From positions 121,887 through 185,886 of the forward strand of contig NZ_BCQS01000026.1 in assembly GCF_001552195.1 (NCBI RefSeq): a stretch of DNA of 64,000 nucleotides, written 5' to 3'. Shown in pieces: positions 26,902 to 35,744 of the stretch (positions are counted from its first letter, which is position 1; each line of letters starts with the position of its first letter). The position numbers were made by a program, and so were the translations under genes. This DNA comes from Actinomadura latina NBRC 106108. GTDB taxonomy: Bacteria; Actinomycetota; Actinomycetes; Streptosporangiales; Streptosporangiaceae. The notes beneath the pieces were generated by a model. It ran no database searches. It had not been told where the DNA came from and worked only from the letters and a program-made list of their open reading frames with translations.

Positions 26902-27031
26902 TCAGGCGGGACGCGCCTCACCCGGCATACGGCCGAAGCGCTCTCGGAAGACGCGCGTGAAGTGGGCCTGGCTGGTGAACCCATGACAATGGGTGATCTC
27001 GGCGACCGTCGTGTGGGCCGATGCCGGTCGG
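26902..27031 (-). pseudogene. AraC-family regulator, C-terminal HTH remnant
   Basis: The minus strand reads PASAHTTVAEITHCHGFTSQ, then AHFTRVFRERFGRMPGEARPA and a stop at 26902. This is the second helix-turn-helix of an AraC/XylS regulator, with the standard GFxSxxxFxRxFRxxFGxxP pattern. Upstream of 27031 homology ends, so about 85% of the gene is gone. It sits directly against the promoter motif of the paralogue gene. Confidence 0.7.
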
Positions 27032-27621
27032 TGAGTGCGTTCCTAGGGCTCGTTAGGCGACGCCCCATATCGGCTCACCGCTCTCGTAGACGGACGAGTG
27101 TGCGCCCCTGTCCGAGGGCCGTAGATGGAAGTCGCCAGCGCCGCGGTCCATGGGCGTTCGAGATAGCCCCACGTGCTGGAGATGGTGCACGCGAAGGCTT
27201 CGTGTGAGGGAGAGCTTGTTCGCCAGGCCGGCGCTGGGAACTCGCGGGACGTCCGTTCAGGGGTCGTCCTTACGTTGATGCCGAGCGGCGTGAACCCACG
27301 ATCTCGATAAAGGCATGAAGTAGCGGTCATCGTCGGTGGCGACCTTCGACGGGTACACCTCGGCAAGGCGTCCGGCTTCTGCGCGTTCTGGAACGGCATC
27401 AGGTTCTTCCAGAACGCCGTGGTCACGCCCTCGGGCATGGCATCCTCCATCGTGGCACCGATCCGTTGACCAGCAGTGAACCGGGTGGTGGCGAGGCTGG
27501 CTTCTCCTTGTGGGACGTCCGGGCTTGCCTGTCGGGACACCGCGATTCGCCGGACGTGCGCCCGCGACGTTCGGTTAAATTGCCGTAACTCGCAGTTAAA
27601 GAATGTCGGAGAGGTGACCAG
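27032..27621. other. Region without a recognisable gene
   Basis: About 590 bases upstream of the amidotransferase gene. A minus-strand frame (MPEGVTTAFWKNLMPFQNAQ...) exists but has no resemblance to a known protein. The last 20 bases carry AGAGGTG, the ribosome site of the next gene. It probably contains further remnants around the AraC fragment. Confidence 0.4.
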
Positions 27622-28620
27622 ATGTGCCGACTTTTCGGTATGAGCACGGGCGGATCGCGGGTCAGGGCGGCGCACTGGCTGCTGGACGCGCCCCGGAGCC
27701 TTCGCGCGCAGAGTCACCAGATGCAGCACGGCGCGGGCCTCGGCTGGTTCTCGCTCGGTGGCGAACCCGTCCGTGACCGGGCGCCCTTGGCCGCCTTCGA
27801 GAATGCCGACTTCGACCTGCACGCCCGGAACGTCCCGTCCGACACGTTCGTGGCGCACGTTCGGGACGCGTCCGTGGGCGGGCTGACGGTGCACAACTGC
27901 CACCCCTTCGTGATGAGCGACCGGTTGTTCGCCCACAACGGCGTGGTGAAGGGGCTGGACACGCTCCGGACATGGCTGACGGAGGTCGAGCGCGCCCACG
28001 TCTCGGGGGAGACCGACTCGGAGTTGGTGTTCGCCTACCTGACCGCGGAGATCCGGCGCCGTGGCGACACGACTGCCGGGATCGTCGAGGCGGTCCGCCG
28101 TATAGGTGCGGATCTCCCCGTGTTCGCGCTCAACGTGCTCGTCGCCGAGGCCGGACGGCTCTGGGCACTGCGCTATCCGGAGAGCAACGAACTCTGGGTC
28201 CTGTCGCCGGAGCGTGGCGGTGCGGCCGAGCCCGGCGCCGCCCGCCCCGAGCCCGCCGTGGTCATCGCGAGCGAGCCGATGGACGACCACCCCGGCTGGC
28301 GGCTCCTTGACCCTGGCGAACTCCTGATCGTGGACGGGCTCGCGGAGGCTTCGGTGTTTCCGTTCGAGCCTCTGCGGTATCCGCTGCGCCGCTCCGACCT
28401 CTCCGTCCGCGAAGCCGCCTCCCAGACGACCACGGCTGTTCCCGCTGGCCCTGTTTCCGTCGACCTTGTCACCGGCCGCGCTGTTTCCGGCGCCCCCGCT
28501 CCCGCCGGCGTTGTCCCCGTTGCCCCTGCTCCGGGCCACGCTGTTTCTGTGGGCTCCGTTTCCGCTGGCCCTGTTCCGGCCGATTCCGGGCCTGGTGGCT
28601 CCTTCGCCCACCGTGCCTAG
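27622..28620 (+). CDS. Class II glutamine amidotransferase (YafJ/EgtC-like), copy 1
   Basis: A 332-residue Ntn-hydrolase protein: Cys2 after the initiator Met (MCRLFGMSTGG) is the nucleophile; then AGLGWFSLGGEPVRDRAPLAAFENADF, VAHVRDASVGGLTVHNCHPFVM, LFAHNGVVKGLD and TDSELVFAYL, the glutamine-binding core. Unlike GltB or GlmS it has no synthase domain, so the amide acceptor is unknown. A 75-residue Ala/Pro/Val/Ser-rich tail (VPAGPVSVDL... repeats) follows the fold and is absent from the paralogue at 43128. GAGAGGTGACCAG precedes the ATG. Single gene. Confidence 0.85.
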   Translation: MCRLFGMSTGGSRVRAAHWLLDAPRSLRAQSHQMQHGAGLGWFSLGGEPVRDRAPLAAFENADFDLHARNVPSDTFVAHVRDASVGGLTVHNCHPFVMSDRLFAHNGVVKGLDTLRTWLTEVERAHVSGETDSELVFAYLTAEIRRRGDTTAGIVEAVRRIGADLPVFALNVLVAEAGRLWALRYPESNELWVLSPERGGAAEPGAARPEPAVVIASEPMDDHPGWRLLDPGELLIVDGLAEASVFPFEPLRYPLRRSDLSVREAASQTTTAVPAGPVSVDLVTGRAVSGAPAPAGVVPVAPAPGHAVSVGSVSAGPVPADSGPGGSFAHRA

Positions 28621-29132
28621 CCGCGCCGTCCTCGTTCGAAGGTCCTTGCTGGTCTCAAGCCGACGAGGCACGGTCTTACGGTCGTCGCTCGGGCTGCCCC
28701 AGATGATTCCGGCGAGGCTGGGTCGTGGTCTCGGAGTTCACCGTGGTTGCTGTCTTTGCAGGTCACGGTCCTGTAGGGGCGGCGGGGTGAGCTTCGAGGC
28801 CGGTGTGGTGGAGTTGGTTCACGTGGCCGCAATCCCGGGGGTCAGGGGCTGCGGTAGCGGGACGCGGTGGTACGGAGGGCTGGATTCGGTTCCGGTCCGC
28901 AGGCCGGTGCGGACGATGACCGTGCGGAACGGGCGACCGCCAGGGCCGCAGAGCCCGTCTGTCTAGTTCCGACACGCCGTTCACCACGGAAAAGACCAGC
29001 TTCGGCCGAATTCGCGGTGATTCGCGCGGCATCGACGGCGTAATCAGGGGGAATGTGTACGTTGGGGAGATCAACACTGCTGTGAGCTGCGGGGACGGAC
29101 CCCGCCGCCCAGCCTTGGAACAGGAGGTCCCC
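28621..29132. other. Intergenic region, nothing firm
   Basis: About 510 bases between the amidotransferase and a small HTH gene. I see no reading frame with protein character. The last 80 bases (AATCAGGGGGAATGTGTACG) presumably include the promoter of the HTH gene. Confidence 0.4.
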
Positions 29133-29345
29133 GTGGCACGCACACTGTCGAGGGGCACCCGGGTCACCGGTGCCGAACGCACGCAGCTCGCCGCCGAACT
29201 CGCTCCGCGCTACGCGGCGGGTGAGAGCATCCGCGACCTGGCCGCCGAGACGGGCCGGTCGTACGGGTTCATCTACAACGTCCTGAAGGAGGCGGGGGTG
29301 CCGCTGCGCGGCCGGGGCGGCAACACCCGGCGCAAGAAGGACTGA
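29133..29345 (+). CDS. Small helix-turn-helix protein
   Basis: The 70-residue product reads ARTLSRGTRVTGAERTQLAAELAPRYAAGESIRDLAAETGRSYGFIYNVLKEAGVPLRGRG. This is a small HTH protein common in actinobacterial genomes (SIRDLAAETGRSYGFIYNVL is the two-helix motif) with a basic tail NTRRKKD. It is probably a nucleoid- or promoter-binding protein; targets unknown. GTG 29133 is preceded by CAGGAGGTCCCC, the best ribosome site nearby. Confidence 0.85.
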   Translation: MARTLSRGTRVTGAERTQLAAELAPRYAAGESIRDLAAETGRSYGFIYNVLKEAGVPLRGRGGNTRRKKD

Positions 29346-29428
29346 CCAGCTCCCGCGACCAGCCAAGACCAGGAAGAAGCGAGCACATGACCGGACGTCC
29401 CCCTCGCCCCCCGGGGGGACCCCGTGCG

Positions 29429-30832
29429 CTACGGACGGCGAAACGCCCCGGTGACCTCGGAGCGCCCGTTCAGGCTGGCGAGATCGGCGGCCGCCCGCCC
29501 GGCCACCCAGCCCTCATAATTGGAGACCGAACCAGCCCGTCCCTTGGCGAGGTTGGGGAACATCGTGTCGACGGCCTGTTCGACGGCCCGGTCGCGCGCC
29601 GCCAGCACGGGAAGAAGATCCTTCCCGCCGGCGTCCGCGGCCGCCCTGTCCGCCGCCTCACCCGCGGCCTCGCGGAGCCGTTCCCCGATGCGGGCGGCGT
29701 AGGCGTTGAGAAACGCGTGGCGGAACGACCGCGTTCGTGACCGTCCTCGCTCGTCCCGCCTCGGACCCGCGTGCACCATGGCGGACGTCGCCTGGACGAG
29801 CAGCGATGTGAACAGCATCTCCACCGCGGCCAGATCGGCCGGGAATCCGAAGACCGTGCAGAAGCCCAGCTCCCGATGCCACACCGCCCTGCAGCGGTTC
29901 GCGTCGGCCACGACCGTCAGCAGGACGGCCTTCGGCGCGTCGTAGGGATTGTCCACCGCGATGCGCCGTCCGGCAGGTCCTCCCGTATCGCCGGTCTCCG
30001 CGGCCAGCAGCGCATGGTCGATGCTGTGCCGCGCCATCAACGCCTGGGCGCGCGCGCTCAGCGCCTCGGCCTCCTCGGGAAATTCGGTCGACTCCGCCTT
30101 GGCGAGCAGCGCACGGACCTTGCCCAGCATCCGCTGATCCACTTCCCGTGCCCGCCGCCCCCGCGCCCCCGCATCCGTCCCGGAACCGCTCGCCCCCGCA
30201 CCATTGGACGCACTTTCACTGCTGGATGTGTCGGTGCCGTTGGACGTGGTCGTGTCAGTGGTTCCTGGGACGCTCGATGCGTCGGTCTTCGGCGTGTTCG
30301 AGCGAGGGGGCGGGGTCAGGTGGGGGAGTTCCGGGAGGGTCTCCAGGAGGTGGATCAATTCGAGAGCCGTCGCGACGTAGACCGCGGGTTCCACGCCTTC
30401 GCGTTCGCGCCATTCGCGCGCGTGGGAGTCGTCGTCCGTCCACCAGGCGGTGGCTTCGAGGGAGGCGAGTTGCTCGTGCCATCGGCCGTCCACGGCGGTG
30501 GAGGGGTAGGCGCGCATCTCGTCCGCGATCGCGTCCGTGGCCAGCCGCGCGTGCCGGACGCTGTACCGGCGGGACGCGAGACGGGGCACGTCGGCGGGTT
30601 GCCACCCGCGGTCCCAGGCCGTGGTGACGGCCCGCCGCAGCCGCGCGGTGAGGCACCGGTCGGCGGACGGCGTCCAGTGCGGTGCGCTGGGACGGTCCGC
30701 CAGGCCGGCGACGAGGCGGGCGAAGGCCGCGCCGTCGCCAAGGGACAGCGACCGCACCGCCTCGGCGGTCAGTGCGGCGACGTCCGCGGCGGGCTCCGGT
30801 GGTCTGGCATCGCGTCGCCACGACTTCCGCAC
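29429..30832 (-). CDS. DUF2786-domain protein
   Basis: A 467-residue protein with the DUF2786 motif (KVRALLAKAESTEFPEEAEALSARAQALMARHSID, near residue 255) and a following domain of unknown function (NPYDAPKAVLLTVVADANRCRAVW, FPADLAAVEMLFTSLLVQATSAM). The N-terminal 180 residues are a second helical region rich in Trp/Arg. The two are separated by a Ser/Thr/Gly low-complexity linker (about 195-240). The GTG at 30832 has AGGAGG seven bases upstream. DUF2786 occurs in phage and bacterial proteins with unknown function. Confidence 0.8.
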   Translation of the reverse strand: MRKSWRRDARPPEPAADVAALTAEAVRSLSLGDGAAFARLVAGLADRPSAPHWTPSADRCLTARLRRAVTTAWDRGWQPADVPRLASRRYSVRHARLATDAIADEMRAYPSTAVDGRWHEQLASLEATAWWTDDDSHAREWREREGVEPAVYVATALELIHLLETLPELPHLTPPPRSNTPKTDASSVPGTTDTTTSNGTDTSSSESASNGAGASGSGTDAGARGRRAREVDQRMLGKVRALLAKAESTEFPEEAEALSARAQALMARHSIDHALLAAETGDTGGPAGRRIAVDNPYDAPKAVLLTVVADANRCRAVWHRELGFCTVFGFPADLAAVEMLFTSLLVQATSAMVHAGPRRDERGRSRTRSFRHAFLNAYAARIGERLREAAGEAADRAAADAGGKDLLPVLAARDRAVEQAVDTMFPNLAKGRAGSVSNYEGWVAGRAAADLASLNGRSEVTGAFRRP

Positions 30833-30914
30833 CGCCACTCCTCCTGTCCGGCAACACAGGGCACGATGCATCCTGCCATCCGAGGCGGGCTCCCCGGCGG
30901 CGGCGACATGCGAA

Positions 30915-30939
30915 GGCCCCGGCCGTCATGACCGGGGCC
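30915..30939. terminator. Hairpin terminator after the 88-residue gene
   Basis: GGCCCCGG and CCGGGGCC are perfect 8-base arms with a 9-base loop, 15 bases after the stop of the minus-strand gene at 30955. Confidence 0.6.
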
Positions 30940-30954
30940 GTCCAAGGCGAGGGG

Positions 30955-31221
30955 TCAGCGGCTGCCGTCGCCCCGCATCTCGTCCACCACGACGCTCTGG
31001 TAGGCGCGGGACGTGTCGGGGACGTAGCTGAGCCGCGCGAGGGCCTTGCCAGCGTGATCCCTGATCTCGAAGTGGTAGCCCGCCCCGGCCTCGCCGACGT
31101 GGGCCACGGCCTGGTCGTGCCGCAGCCGGCACATCGTGTCGACCTTCTCCAGCGCCACCTTGAGGCTCCCCGCGTCGCTGATGAGCCGCGCCGGCTCACT
31201 CGTCTCCCAGATCTCGAACAT
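30955..31221 (-). CDS. Small hypothetical protein
   Basis: The 88-residue protein is MFEIWETSEPARLISDAGSL... KVDTMCRLRHDQAVAHVGEAGAGYHFEIRDHAGKALARLSYVPDTSRAYQSVVVDEMRGDGSR. A mixed alpha/beta fold seems likely; there are no membrane segments or catalytic motif. The sequence is moderate in composition, with good protein character, and has a terminator after it. ATG 31221 is preceded by AGGACGCGACCA. I do not recognise its family. Confidence 0.65.
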   Translation of the reverse strand: MFEIWETSEPARLISDAGSLKVALEKVDTMCRLRHDQAVAHVGEAGAGYHFEIRDHAGKALARLSYVPDTSRAYQSVVVDEMRGDGSR

Positions 31222-31463
31222 TGGTCGCGTCCTGTCGGCGGTCGGTCGGAAGGAACGGGCGGGGCATTCCAGACGTCGGCCACAGCTTGCGCCCAAATGA
31301 TGGATCTTTCAACCATCGCAGGTATCGGATTGATCACTATTCGAAGTTGTCCACGCTCATAGCGTCATGTCCGCATGCGGCGGCGAATTGGTGCTTCCGC
31401 GGGCCGAGCGGAGATCGATATGGTCGGCCGCACAGAACCGAACGAGATTCGGAAGGGGTCGGG

Positions 31464-32986
31464 GTGGAGTACCGGGTCGTGTCCATCGTCCGTGACCACG
31501 CCCGAGACCGGGGGACGGCGCCCGCCGTCACCGGCGACGGGCGGACCGTGAGCTACGCCGAACTCGACGAGCGCTCCAGCCGGGCGGGCGGGCCTTTCAG
31601 GCGGCGGGGCTCGGGCCCGGCTCGCGGGTCGCCTACGTCGGCAAGAACGCGCCCGAGTTCTTCGACGTCCTGTTCGGCGCCGCGAAGATCGGCGCCGTGA
31701 CCGCCCCGGTGAACTGGCGGCTGACCCCGGCCGAGATCGCCGCGGTCGTCGCCGACGCGGGCGCGCCGGTGACCGTGCTGGACGCCGAGTTCGCGGACCT
31801 CGCCGGCGGGCTTCCCGGCCGCGTCGTCCGCACCGGCGACGAGTACAAGAGGTGGCTCGCCGAGCACCCCGCGGACGACCCCGGCTTCGTCGGAGAGCCG
31901 GACGACATCGTCGTGCAGCTCTACACGTCCGGCACGACCGGGGTGCCGAAGGGCGTCCAGCTCAGCAACGCCAACTTCGAGGTGGGGGAGCGGATGGCCC
32001 GGCGCTGGGGGCTGGACGGCTCCTCGGTGAGCCTCGTCCCGATGCCGCTGTTCCACATCGGCGGCTCAGGCTGGGCGCTCGCCGGGATGTACGCGGGGTG
32101 CAGGCAGGTGCTCGTCCGCGACATCGATCCCGTCGCGCTGGTCGACACGTTCGAGCGCGAGCGGATCACGAACGCGTTCATCGTCCCGGCCGTCCTGCAG
32201 TTCATGTGCCAGGTGCCGGGCGCGGCGGGACGCGACTACTCGACGCTGCGCGCGATCACCTACGGCGCGTCGCCGATCACCTCGGAGGTGCTGCGCCGCG
32301 CGCTGGACACCTTCAAGGCGCCGCTCTTCCAGCTCTACGGGATGACGGAGACGACCGGCGCCATCGTCCAGCTCGAGCCGGAGGACCACGACCCCGAAGG
32401 GCCGCGCGCTCACCTGATGCGCTCGGCCGGACGCCCCTACGACTGGGTCGAGGTGAAGATCGTCGAACCGGGCGGGGGTGCCGAGCGCGCGCCGGGTGAG
32501 GTCGGCGAGGTGCTGACGCGCTCCCCCCAGAACACGCCGGGGTACTGGAACCGCCCGGAGGAGACGGACCGGCTCCTCGCCGGGGACGGCTGGCTCCGCA
32601 CGGGCGATGCCGGATATGTCGACGGCGAGGGCTACCTGTTCCTCACCGACCGGATCAAGGACATGATCGTCACCGGTGCGGAGAACGTGTATCCGATCGA
32701 GGTCGAGGAGGTCCTCGCCGCCCATCCCGCCATCGCGGACGTGGCGGTCATCGGCGTACCGGACGAGCGCTGGGGCGAGACGGTCAAGGCCGTCGTCGTG
32801 CTCGCGCCGGACACCGCCGTGACAGAGGAAGAGGTCCTCTCCTACGCGCGTGAGCGGCTGGCGGGTTTCAAACGCCCCCGGTCGGTCGACTTCGTGGACG
32901 CGCTGCCCCGCAACCCCAGCGGCAAGATCCTCAAGAAGGACCTCCGCGCCCCTTACTGGGAGGGGCTCGGCCGGACGATCGCCTAA
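31464..32986 (+). pseudogene. AMP-dependent acyl-CoA synthetase/ligase with one frameshift
   Basis: GTG 31464 (after GGAAGGGGTCGGG) begins VEYRVVSIVRDHARDRGTAPAVTGDGRTVSYAELDERSSR. Within the G-rich run at 31581-31594 the frame changes by one base, and the rest continues AFQAAGLGPGSRVAYVGKNAPEFFDVLFGAAKIGAVTAPVNWRL. The remainder is a complete ANL-family ligase: YTSGTTGVPKG (P-loop), YGMTETTG, the hinge TGDAGYVDGEGYLFLTDRIKDMI and the catalytic Lys in NPSGKILKKDLR. It would activate a fatty or aromatic acid to its CoA ester. One missing base restores a 507-residue protein, so a sequencing error is possible. Confidence 0.8.
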
Positions 32987-34080
32987 GCGGGCTCGACGCG
33001 GACAACGGTCTCCTTGGCGTCCGGTTCCAGGAACCGCAGGAGCGCCTCCCCTTCGGTGGTCAGCTCGTTGACGGCCGCCTGGGGGAGGGGTTCGAACGGA
33101 CGCATCCGCAAGGTGGCGACCTTGCGCTTGTACTCGGTCTCCCAGATGCCGCGGGCGAAGCCGTCCCAGAGGAAGACGGCGCGGACGCGCAGGTTCTTGG
33201 TGGTGAGCTGGGGCCGGTGGGCGTCGGCGATGATCCGCCGGCGGTCGGCGTGCGCCAGGACGAGGCTGTCGAACTCGGGCAGGAAGCGCGCCGGTACCGG
33301 GACGTCCGAGCCGGGACGCGGGGCGTCCGGCAGGTCGAACAGCTCCCGGCCCTTGTCGTCGGTGAAGACGCGCAGGCCGGGGCGCAGGCGTTCCAGGGCC
33401 GCACCGGCGGAGGAGAGCCCGGACCATGTCTGGGCGTCCGCCGCGGAGGCCGGGCCATAGGCCGCCAGGTACCGGAGCACCAGTTCGTCGACGGCGTCGG
33501 CGGCCCCTGGCTCGTTGCGAAGCCAGGTGCCGGCCGGCGTGAACTGCGACGTGCGAGGGAAGCCCCACTTGTCCTGCGTGGGCACCATGACCAGCGGCAC
33601 GCACAGGCGGACGGCGTAGCCGAGGGCGCGGTCGTTGACGTCGGGGAACTCCTCCTGGAGGAGCGCACGCACCTCGTTGAACGTCCTGGGCTCCGCTGCG
33701 AGCAGTGAGCGCGCTGCCGGGACGACCTGTGCGAGGTCCAGTCCCTTGGCGCGGTCGCCCAGGACGCGCAGGGCCCCGTCCAGCATCGGCTGCATCGTCG
33801 TGCGGAACGCCGTGTAATCGGCCGCGGTCATCAGGTGCAGCGTGGCCCGCATCATCGTGGCGCGGACGATCGACCGGTCGTGCAGCGCGGCGTGCAGGTC
33901 GGACGCCTGGAAACCGTCGAGCCGTGTCCACAACCCCAGGAACGGCGGCCTGGGCTCCTGCGCCTGGATGCCGAGCAGCCGCCGTACCGCGTCGGGGACG
34001 GGGAGCGCCTCGCGGGCGAGCAGCATCTGCCGTGCCAGCGTGGCGCGGTTGAGGGCCCGGAGGCTCAGCGTCTCGGTCAT
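32983..34080 (-). CDS. AlkZ-like winged-helix DNA glycosylase family protein
   Basis: The 365-residue product belongs to the 'winged helix DNA-binding domain' (AlkZ/YcaQ-like, COG3214) family: LSLRALNRATLARQMLLAREALPVPDAVRRLLGIQAQEPRPPFLGLWTRL opening, RGTMMRATLH-like segment (IVRATMMRATLHLMTAADY), and C-terminal RRIIADAHRPQL...VRAVFLWDGFARGIWETE. AlkZ unhooks interstrand crosslinks formed by azinomycin; the QxQ catalytic motif could be GIQAQEP here. It overlaps the ligase stop by 4 bases convergently. ATG 34080 is the sole start with the full N-terminus. Confidence 0.8.
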   Translation of the reverse strand: MTETLSLRALNRATLARQMLLAREALPVPDAVRRLLGIQAQEPRPPFLGLWTRLDGFQASDLHAALHDRSIVRATMMRATLHLMTAADYTAFRTTMQPMLDGALRVLGDRAKGLDLAQVVPAARSLLAAEPRTFNEVRALLQEEFPDVNDRALGYAVRLCVPLVMVPTQDKWGFPRTSQFTPAGTWLRNEPGAADAVDELVLRYLAAYGPASAADAQTWSGLSSAGAALERLRPGLRVFTDDKGRELFDLPDAPRPGSDVPVPARFLPEFDSLVLAHADRRRIIADAHRPQLTTKNLRVRAVFLWDGFARGIWETEYKRKVATLRMRPFEPLPQAAVNELTTEGEALLRFLEPDAKETVVRVEPA

Positions 34081-34605
34081 CCGTCCAGGATGCCGGTGGC
34101 CACCGACAATGCCCAGCGTCCCCAGCTCTGTGTCAGGGATCACGAGGGCGATCACGAGGGCGACGGTCCTGGCACTGTTGGCCACGGAACGCACGGCCGG
34201 GCAAGAGATCGTTTTCGGCGGGACCGGAGGGGAGGTTCGGGCCGCGCCCCGGCGCCTGCCACCTGTTCGCCGGAGAGGAGACGGCCTCGGTCCCGTGCGC
34301 GGCCGTGTTCTGCGCCACAGAACCGGACGAGCCGGGAATCGGCTGCGTGGCCGGGGAGGCACGCACCGTGCAGGCCGCCCAGGAGCGACTGGTCGGCGGC
34401 CGGGACCGGCCGTGCGCATCTGCGCTGGTCAGCCCGTTCTGGAGTCTCGGCGAGGGCGGGATGGAGCGCCCCGGGAACGATCGACGGGCGCAGGCGTTAC
34501 GGGGTGATAATTCTTGAAATGCACGTGCATCAGCTCTTGCACCTGCACGCCATCCCTAGCAGGATGATCCACGGACCCCCGCACGTGAACTCCCCGGAGA
34601 TCGCG
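34081..34605. promoter_or_regulatory. Intergenic region with a perfect 12-base palindrome
   Basis: About 525 bases without a gene I can support. At 34519-34530 lies ATGCACGTGCAT, a perfect palindrome 75 bases before the ATG of the Pro/Tyr-rich protein. A near copy (ATGCACTTGCAT) is at 39667-39678. Part of the region (34250-34500) has a Cys-containing frame, ETASVPCAAVFCATEPDEPG, perhaps a relic, which I could not identify. Confidence 0.5.
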
Positions 34606-35130
34606 ATGAACGCACACTTGAGTGACAGTGACCGACAGGCGCTGCGCCTGGCCCAGGATCTCCGCGAGGAGATGCGGGCGGCACTTCCGCAGCTGCCGGC
34701 CCCTTCGGTCTCCCCGTTCGTCGACCAGTCCGGGATGCCCAGCGTCCTGCTGAAGATGGACGCCGACACCGCCCACGCGCTCATGGCCCTGCTGGCCGAG
34801 CGCCGTGCGGGGCAGGGCGGCCATCCCGGCCCCGAGCCGCGCCGGGCCGATGGCTCCCACGTCCCGCCGCCCGTGGCCCAGGCCGTTCCGGCGGCGCAGG
34901 GCCCGATCGTGGCGGCCGGCCCGTACGGCGAGCCCGCCTACGCGGGCCCCGAGTACCCGGCACCCGGTTATCCGGCGCCCGGTTACCCCTCGCCCGAGTA
35001 CGCGGGCCCCGAGTACCCGGCGCCCGGTTACGCGGACGCCCCGTACGTCCCGCAGCAGCCGGGCGCTCCGGTCTTCACCGGCGGCACCGGGCCGACGCCC
35101 CTCGTGCCGACGGTCTACCCGACGCACTGA
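34606..35130 (+). CDS. Hypothetical protein with Pro/Tyr-rich repeat tail
   Basis: The 174-residue protein has a helical N-terminal part (SDSDRQALRLAQDLREEMRAALPQLP and GMPSVLLKMDADTAHALMALLAERR) and then a low-complexity tail in which YAGPEYPAPGYPAPGYPSPEY and similar units repeat through residues 105-145. Such tails mediate weak assembly or protein-protein contacts. No membrane segment. ATG 34606 has CCGGAG upstream. The function is unknown. Confidence 0.65.
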   Translation: MNAHLSDSDRQALRLAQDLREEMRAALPQLPAPSVSPFVDQSGMPSVLLKMDADTAHALMALLAERRAGQGGHPGPEPRRADGSHVPPPVAQAVPAAQGPIVAAGPYGEPAYAGPEYPAPGYPAPGYPSPEYAGPEYPAPGYADAPYVPQQPGAPVFTGGTGPTPLVPTVYPTH

Positions 35131-35744
35131 CGAGGCTTTACCTTCCCTAGGGCGGCAGCTGGAATGTCCGTTGGGGTCCAGGTGTTCTTTACGCTGTCGT
35201 GGTAATGCTGTGGACCTCCGGTCAGGCGATCCGCGGCCCTCTGCCCGGCCTCGGGCCGGCACCCGAGAGAACGATCTACCTGGGCAAAGGTAAAGAAAAC
35301 CCGAGTTTGGCGAAAGCGCGGTAATGCCGGATATAGTCAAGCTCAGGTTCGGGTCAACGAACCCTTGACCTGGCCAATCGCATAGCCGTCGCCTCCCGCC
35401 CGCCAGGCGGGATCCCTGCCGAATCGCGGTCGCATCCATGCACCGGCCGCGCACCGGGTCGGGCCACTGAGCCCCCGGTCGGCATCTCTTCCGCTTCATT
35501 GAAGCCCGTGTCTCACGCACGTCCGAGAGCGTTCGTGCGCGACTGAGCGCGGGCGCGGTCCGCCATGCCCGTGGACCGTTCCAAGCGGGCCCTTCCCCGC
35601 GGCGGCAAATCCCGAGTCCCGAGTCTCGGAGTCGCTCACCCCTGCCCGGAAACGGCACATCGCCGACCGGCGCGGGACAGCCCGGCGCGAAACATCAGCG
35701 CCGTCGGCGGAGCGGCAGCCCTGTACCCCGAACGAAGGAAATCC
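35131..35744. other. Long leader/intergenic region before the secreted RlpA-like protein
   Basis: About 610 bases, too long for a simple promoter. At 35346-35370 GGTTCG-GGTCAA-CGAACC forms a 6-base stem, and the overlapping GGTCAA...TTGACC forms an alternative one; the two cannot exist together. Further hairpins follow (CCCGCCCGCCAGGCGGG at 35397-35413). AACGAAGGAAATCC is the ribosome site at the end. A structured 5' leader RNA is possible; I did not find the conserved blocks of the c-di-AMP (ydaO) riboswitch. Confidence 0.4.

Noticed and set aside
34240..34520. A Cys-containing plus-strand frame in the gap before the Pro/Tyr-rich gene
   Set aside because: No recognisable domain and competing frames have equal quality; left as intergenic.
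35131..35744. c-di-AMP (ydaO-yuaA) riboswitch before the RlpA-like gene
   Set aside because: The context fits, and a GCCGAATC segment is present, but the other conserved blocks (GGGGUGAA-like, CCCGACAGCUAACC-like) could not be found.
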